DNA from: Balneolaceae bacterium
GTDB taxonomy: Bacteria; Bacteroidota; Rhodothermia; Balneolales; Balneolaceae
Length of the DNA: 8,183 nt
Assembly: GCA_007126675.1 (NCBI GenBank)
Contig: SLAU01000217.1
Location: forward strand, 1-8,183
Reading direction: 5' to 3'
Below are positions 5,976 through 8,183 of the stretch, piece after piece. Both the position numbers and the translations under genes were made by a program. Within the stretch, counting starts at the first letter, position 1. Each line of letters opens with the position of its first letter. The notes under the pieces are model-generated. The model ran no database searches and had not been told where the DNA came from. It saw only the letters and a list, made by a program, of their open reading frames with translations.

Positions 5976-7148
5976 TTGACAGACAATAATCAGAGCTTAC
6001 TTAAAGACAGAAACATGCTTGTGATCTTTGGGATCACTCTAAGCGCTGTCATGGGTGTGTCGAGCATTGCCCCTGCCCTTCCTACCATTGCCAGAGAGTT
6101 AGAAATTTCGACAGAACAAATTGGTCTGCTAATTACTGTATTTACCCTTCCCGGCATTTTTCTTACTCCGGTTTTAGGTGTACTGGCAGACCGGACAGGC
6201 AGAAAAAGAATACTAATCCCATCACTGATATTATTTGGAGTTGCAGGAATTTTGTGTGGATTCAGCAACAACTTCAATCAGTTGCTCTGGCTTCGATTTC
6301 TGCAGGGAACGGGTGCAGCAGCTCTCGGTACTTTGAATGTTACTTTAATCGGTGACCTGTTTAGCGGAAATCGTAGAGCAACAGCTATGGGATACAATGG
6401 CGGAGTGCTGAGTATTGGTACTGCTTCATACCCTGCTGTTGGCGGTGCTTTGGCGCTGATTGGCTGGAATTATCCTTTCTTTCTGAGTGCATTAGCAATT
6501 CCGGTTGGCATTTATGCTATGTTTGCATTAAAAACAGCGCCACTAGAAAAAGGGACCCGTCTCTCCTCCTATTTTGGCAATGTGTTTAAAGCATTAAAAT
6601 CCTGGAAAGTTGCAGGGTTATTCGCTTCAATATTTCTGACATTCTTCATTTTATACGGCGGCTACATCACATTTTTCCCCATCCTGCTTGATGACAAATT
6701 TGGCATCAGTTCTCTTGTAATCGGAATATTTTTATCAAGCACATCTATCTTAACCGGAATTACTTCAACGCAACTTGGCGGGCTCACAAAACGGTTTGCA
6801 GAACAGGGGCTGATATTAACCGGCTCTATTCTCTACTTCCTGATTTTTCTTGTTATCCCCTTTATTGATTCTCTTTACTTTTTATTGATACCCATCGCTT
6901 TTTACGGAATGGCACAGGGACTGAACATACCCAGCATTTTAAATCTTCTTACAAGCCGGGTACCTGCCGACATACGGGCGGCATTTCTATCCGTTAATTG
7001 GATGATTATGCGCTGCGGCCAAACGATTGCACCTTTTCTTCTTGGTTTAGTTTATCTGTATGGCGGTGTAAATGGAACCTTTTTTGCAACCGCATTTGCC
7101 GCTCTACTGTTTGTGATAATTGCAGCTATGTTATACAAATGGAAATAG
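5976..7148 (+). CDS. MFS transporter, drug:H+ antiporter (DHA1) type, probable TTG start
   Basis: A 390-aa, 12-helix major facilitator protein in the inner membrane. Motif A between helices 2 and 3 is intact: GVLADRTGRKR (G68-R78, with D72, R73, G75, R76). The helix-4 motif is LRFLQGTGA (R107, G111). The helix-5 antiporter motif C appears as a variant, GTASYPAVGG (148-157), with Y-P where GP is usual. The proton-driven export class is therefore likely, with unknown substrate; sugar or metabolite efflux is an alternative. No in-frame ATG precedes the first helix. The choice is TTG at 5976 (MTDNNQSLLKDRN before helix 1) or ATG at 6015, which would begin directly at the helix. I prefer TTG because other family members carry a short polar N-terminus and the promoter match lies 26 nt upstream. 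Monocistronic: terminators flank it on both sides. Confidence 0.9.
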   Translation: MTDNNQSLLKDRNMLVIFGITLSAVMGVSSIAPALPTIARELEISTEQIGLLITVFTLPGIFLTPVLGVLADRTGRKRILIPSLILFGVAGILCGFSNNFNQLLWLRFLQGTGAAALGTLNVTLIGDLFSGNRRATAMGYNGGVLSIGTASYPAVGGALALIGWNYPFFLSALAIPVGIYAMFALKTAPLEKGTRLSSYFGNVFKALKSWKVAGLFASIFLTFFILYGGYITFFPILLDDKFGISSLVIGIFLSSTSILTGITSTQLGGLTKRFAEQGLILTGSILYFLIFLVIPFIDSLYFLLIPIAFYGMAQGLNIPSILNLLTSRVPADIRAAFLSVNWMIMRCGQTIAPFLLGLVYLYGGVNGTFFATAFAALLFVIIAAMLYKWK

Positions 7149-7192
7149 AACAGGCAGGTGATAATGAGTTATATAACTTGCATTAAATAAAA

Positions 7193-7223
7193 AAAACTCC
7201 GGAAGTTTCAATTCCGGAGTTTT
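7193..7223 (+). terminator. Strong intrinsic terminator after the MFS gene
   Basis: AAAACTCCGGAA (7193-7204) and TTCCGGAGTTTT (7212-7223) form a perfect 12-bp stem with a 7-nt loop. The A-run before and T-run after make it symmetric, so it can act in both directions. It lies 45 nt after the MFS stop. A small second hairpin, ATGCT-TC-AGCAT (7224-7235), abuts it. Confidence 0.85.
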
Positions 7224-7390
7224 ATGCTTCAGCATAGGAGTGACTAATTGACTAATCATTCGTAGAGTAGAGAAGATTAGCAATGCTGTAATTATAAAGA
7301 GTAAAATCTTCTCAATTTGTTACAATTTTTGAATGAAATGATATAGTTTTAGCGAATATCCGATTAAAAATTAAAAACACACCTTTTTTG

Positions 7391-8183
7391 ATGAAAACAC
7401 TGCTCACTACTATTTTTTTATCCCTTACTATTTGCTTGTCCGGCATTGCTCAAATGCCCGACTCACCTGAAAGAACGGAGGGCGAAGGCCCATTTGATAA
7501 ACTGGTGATACGAGGGGTTACAATGATAGATGGTACCGGCTCTCCTGCTGTTGGTCCTGTTGATATTGTGATTATTGGAAATCGAATTGCGAGTGTACAC
7601 AATGTTGGGTGGCCGGGTGTGCCGATTGATCCGAACAGAAGGCCTTCAATCGATGATGCTGATAAAGTGATCGATGCTGAAGGGATGTATGTTTTACCCG
7701 GCTTTTTTGATATGCATGGACACATAGGCGGAAATGCGCAGGGTACCATACCGGAATATGTATTCAAATTATGGCTCGCTCACGGCATAACTTCGGTCCG
7801 GGAGCCCGGTTCAGGTAATGGTATTGACTGGACAATGCGGCACAAAGAATGGAGTGATGAAAACAAAATTACCGCACCCAGAATATTTCCCTATTTCCGT
7901 TTTGGCCTGGGGCATAACGGGCCGATTTTATCACCAGAAATGGCTAGAGACTGGGTGCAGTATATCGATGATAAGGGAGCGGATGGAATTAAATTTTTTG
8001 GCGCACGTCCTGATATTTTTGAAGCAGCACTTGATGAAGCTAATAAATTAGGGCTGGGATCTATGGCGCATCTCGCGCAAACGCGCGTAGTTTATGCGAA
8101 TGTAACGGAATCTTCAAAAATGGGATTGAGAGGAATGACTCATTGGTATGGCTTGCCCGAAGCAATGTTTACTGACCGCGTAA
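7391..8183 (+). CDS. Exported metal-dependent amidohydrolase, N-terminal 264 residues (3' end outside window)
   Basis: Starts with ATG at 7391 and stays open to the window edge, so the C-terminus is missing. Residues 1-20 form a signal peptide (MKTLLTTIFLSLTICLSGIA), so it works in the periplasm or outside. A small beta-domain follows (KLVIRGVTMIDGTGSPAVGPVDIVIIGNRIASV), then the GMYVLPGFFDMHGHIGG strand with the H109-x-H111 metal pair. K201 in DGIKFFG is at the usual place of the carboxylated bridging lysine; H227 (MAHLAQ) and H251 (MTHWYG) are the next metal ligands. The final Asp would lie beyond the edge. This is the amidohydrolase superfamily (PF01979 type), closest in style to imidazolonepropionase-like and Xaa-Arg/prolidase-like dipeptidases; the substrate is unknown. 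Residues about 70-90 (GWPGVPIDPNRRPSIDDAD) look like an insertion in the N-terminal beta-domain. It has its own leader behind a strong terminator, so it is a separate unit. Confidence 0.88.
   Translation, partial: MKTLLTTIFLSLTICLSGIAQMPDSPERTEGEGPFDKLVIRGVTMIDGTGSPAVGPVDIVIIGNRIASVHNVGWPGVPIDPNRRPSIDDADKVIDAEGMYVLPGFFDMHGHIGGNAQGTIPEYVFKLWLAHGITSVREPGSGNGIDWTMRHKEWSDENKITAPRIFPYFRFGLGHNGPILSPEMARDWVQYIDDKGADGIKFFGARPDIFEAALDEANKLGLGSMAHLAQTRVVYANVTESSKMGLRGMTHWYGLPEAMFTDRV

Noticed and set aside
5976..5981. TTGACA resembling a sigma70 -35 box
   Set aside because: It coincides with the proposed TTG start codon, has no good -10 partner at 17 nt, and this type of bacterium uses a different promoter consensus.
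7450..7767. 105-codon minus-strand frame opposite the amidohydrolase start
   Set aside because: Overlaps the signal peptide and HxH region of a clear amidohydrolase on the + strand; proline/serine-rich shadow without motifs.
1..8183. CRISPR arrays, tRNA/rRNA genes, insertion sequences, phage or defence genes
   Set aside because: Looked for regular repeats, tRNA cloverleaf-like sequences, transposase motifs and terminal inverted repeats; none seen by eye.

Overview
The window looks like a chromosomal piece of a Bacteroidota-type (FCB group) bacterium, possibly close to Balneolales/Rhodothermota. The clues are start codons without Shine-Dalgarno sequences but with A-rich leaders, lipoproteins whose lipobox cysteine is followed by acidic residues (CSDD, CEDN...SDDF), a TonB-dependent receptor carrying an N-terminal carboxypeptidase-regulatory-like domain, and a TAnnTTTG promoter match. 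The phylum is an inference from style; there is no rRNA or other marker gene. All seven genes read on the + strand.

Left part (1-4291), probable metal-acquisition island: the C-terminal end of a small CxxC protein (1-198), two related but diverged lipoproteins (352-1113 and 1225-1848), and a complete 770-aa TonB-dependent outer-membrane receptor (1979-4291). The receptor barrel resembles the ZnuD zinc-receptor branch (EELFSEGPHLANF...GNPDLSAER signature and histidine-containing loops). The likely arrangement is that the lipoproteins sit on the outer membrane beside the receptor and help capture or hand over its substrate, plausibly zinc. A hairpin followed by a U-run (4322-4341) closes this block.

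Middle part (4292-5762): a 358-nt stretch without a convincing gene, then an exported protein of about 358 aa (4650-5726) that resembles the CrtC/AttH/Svf1 lipocalin-like family, followed by a GC-rich stem-loop terminator (5733-5762).

Right part (5763-8183): an intergenic region with several palindromes and a Bacteroidota-type promoter match, a 12-helix MFS transporter of the drug:H+ antiporter type that probably starts at TTG (5976-7148), a strong perfect-stem terminator (7193-7223), and the first 264 codons of an exported metal-dependent amidohydrolase that runs off the right edge (7391-8183). The genes after 4291 appear to be separate transcription units; nothing in the sequence ties them to the receptor island.

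The most interesting unit is the paired-lipoprotein/receptor cluster. The two paralogues differ at the same C-terminal place: one has a His-Asp-His motif, the other a two-cysteine insertion.
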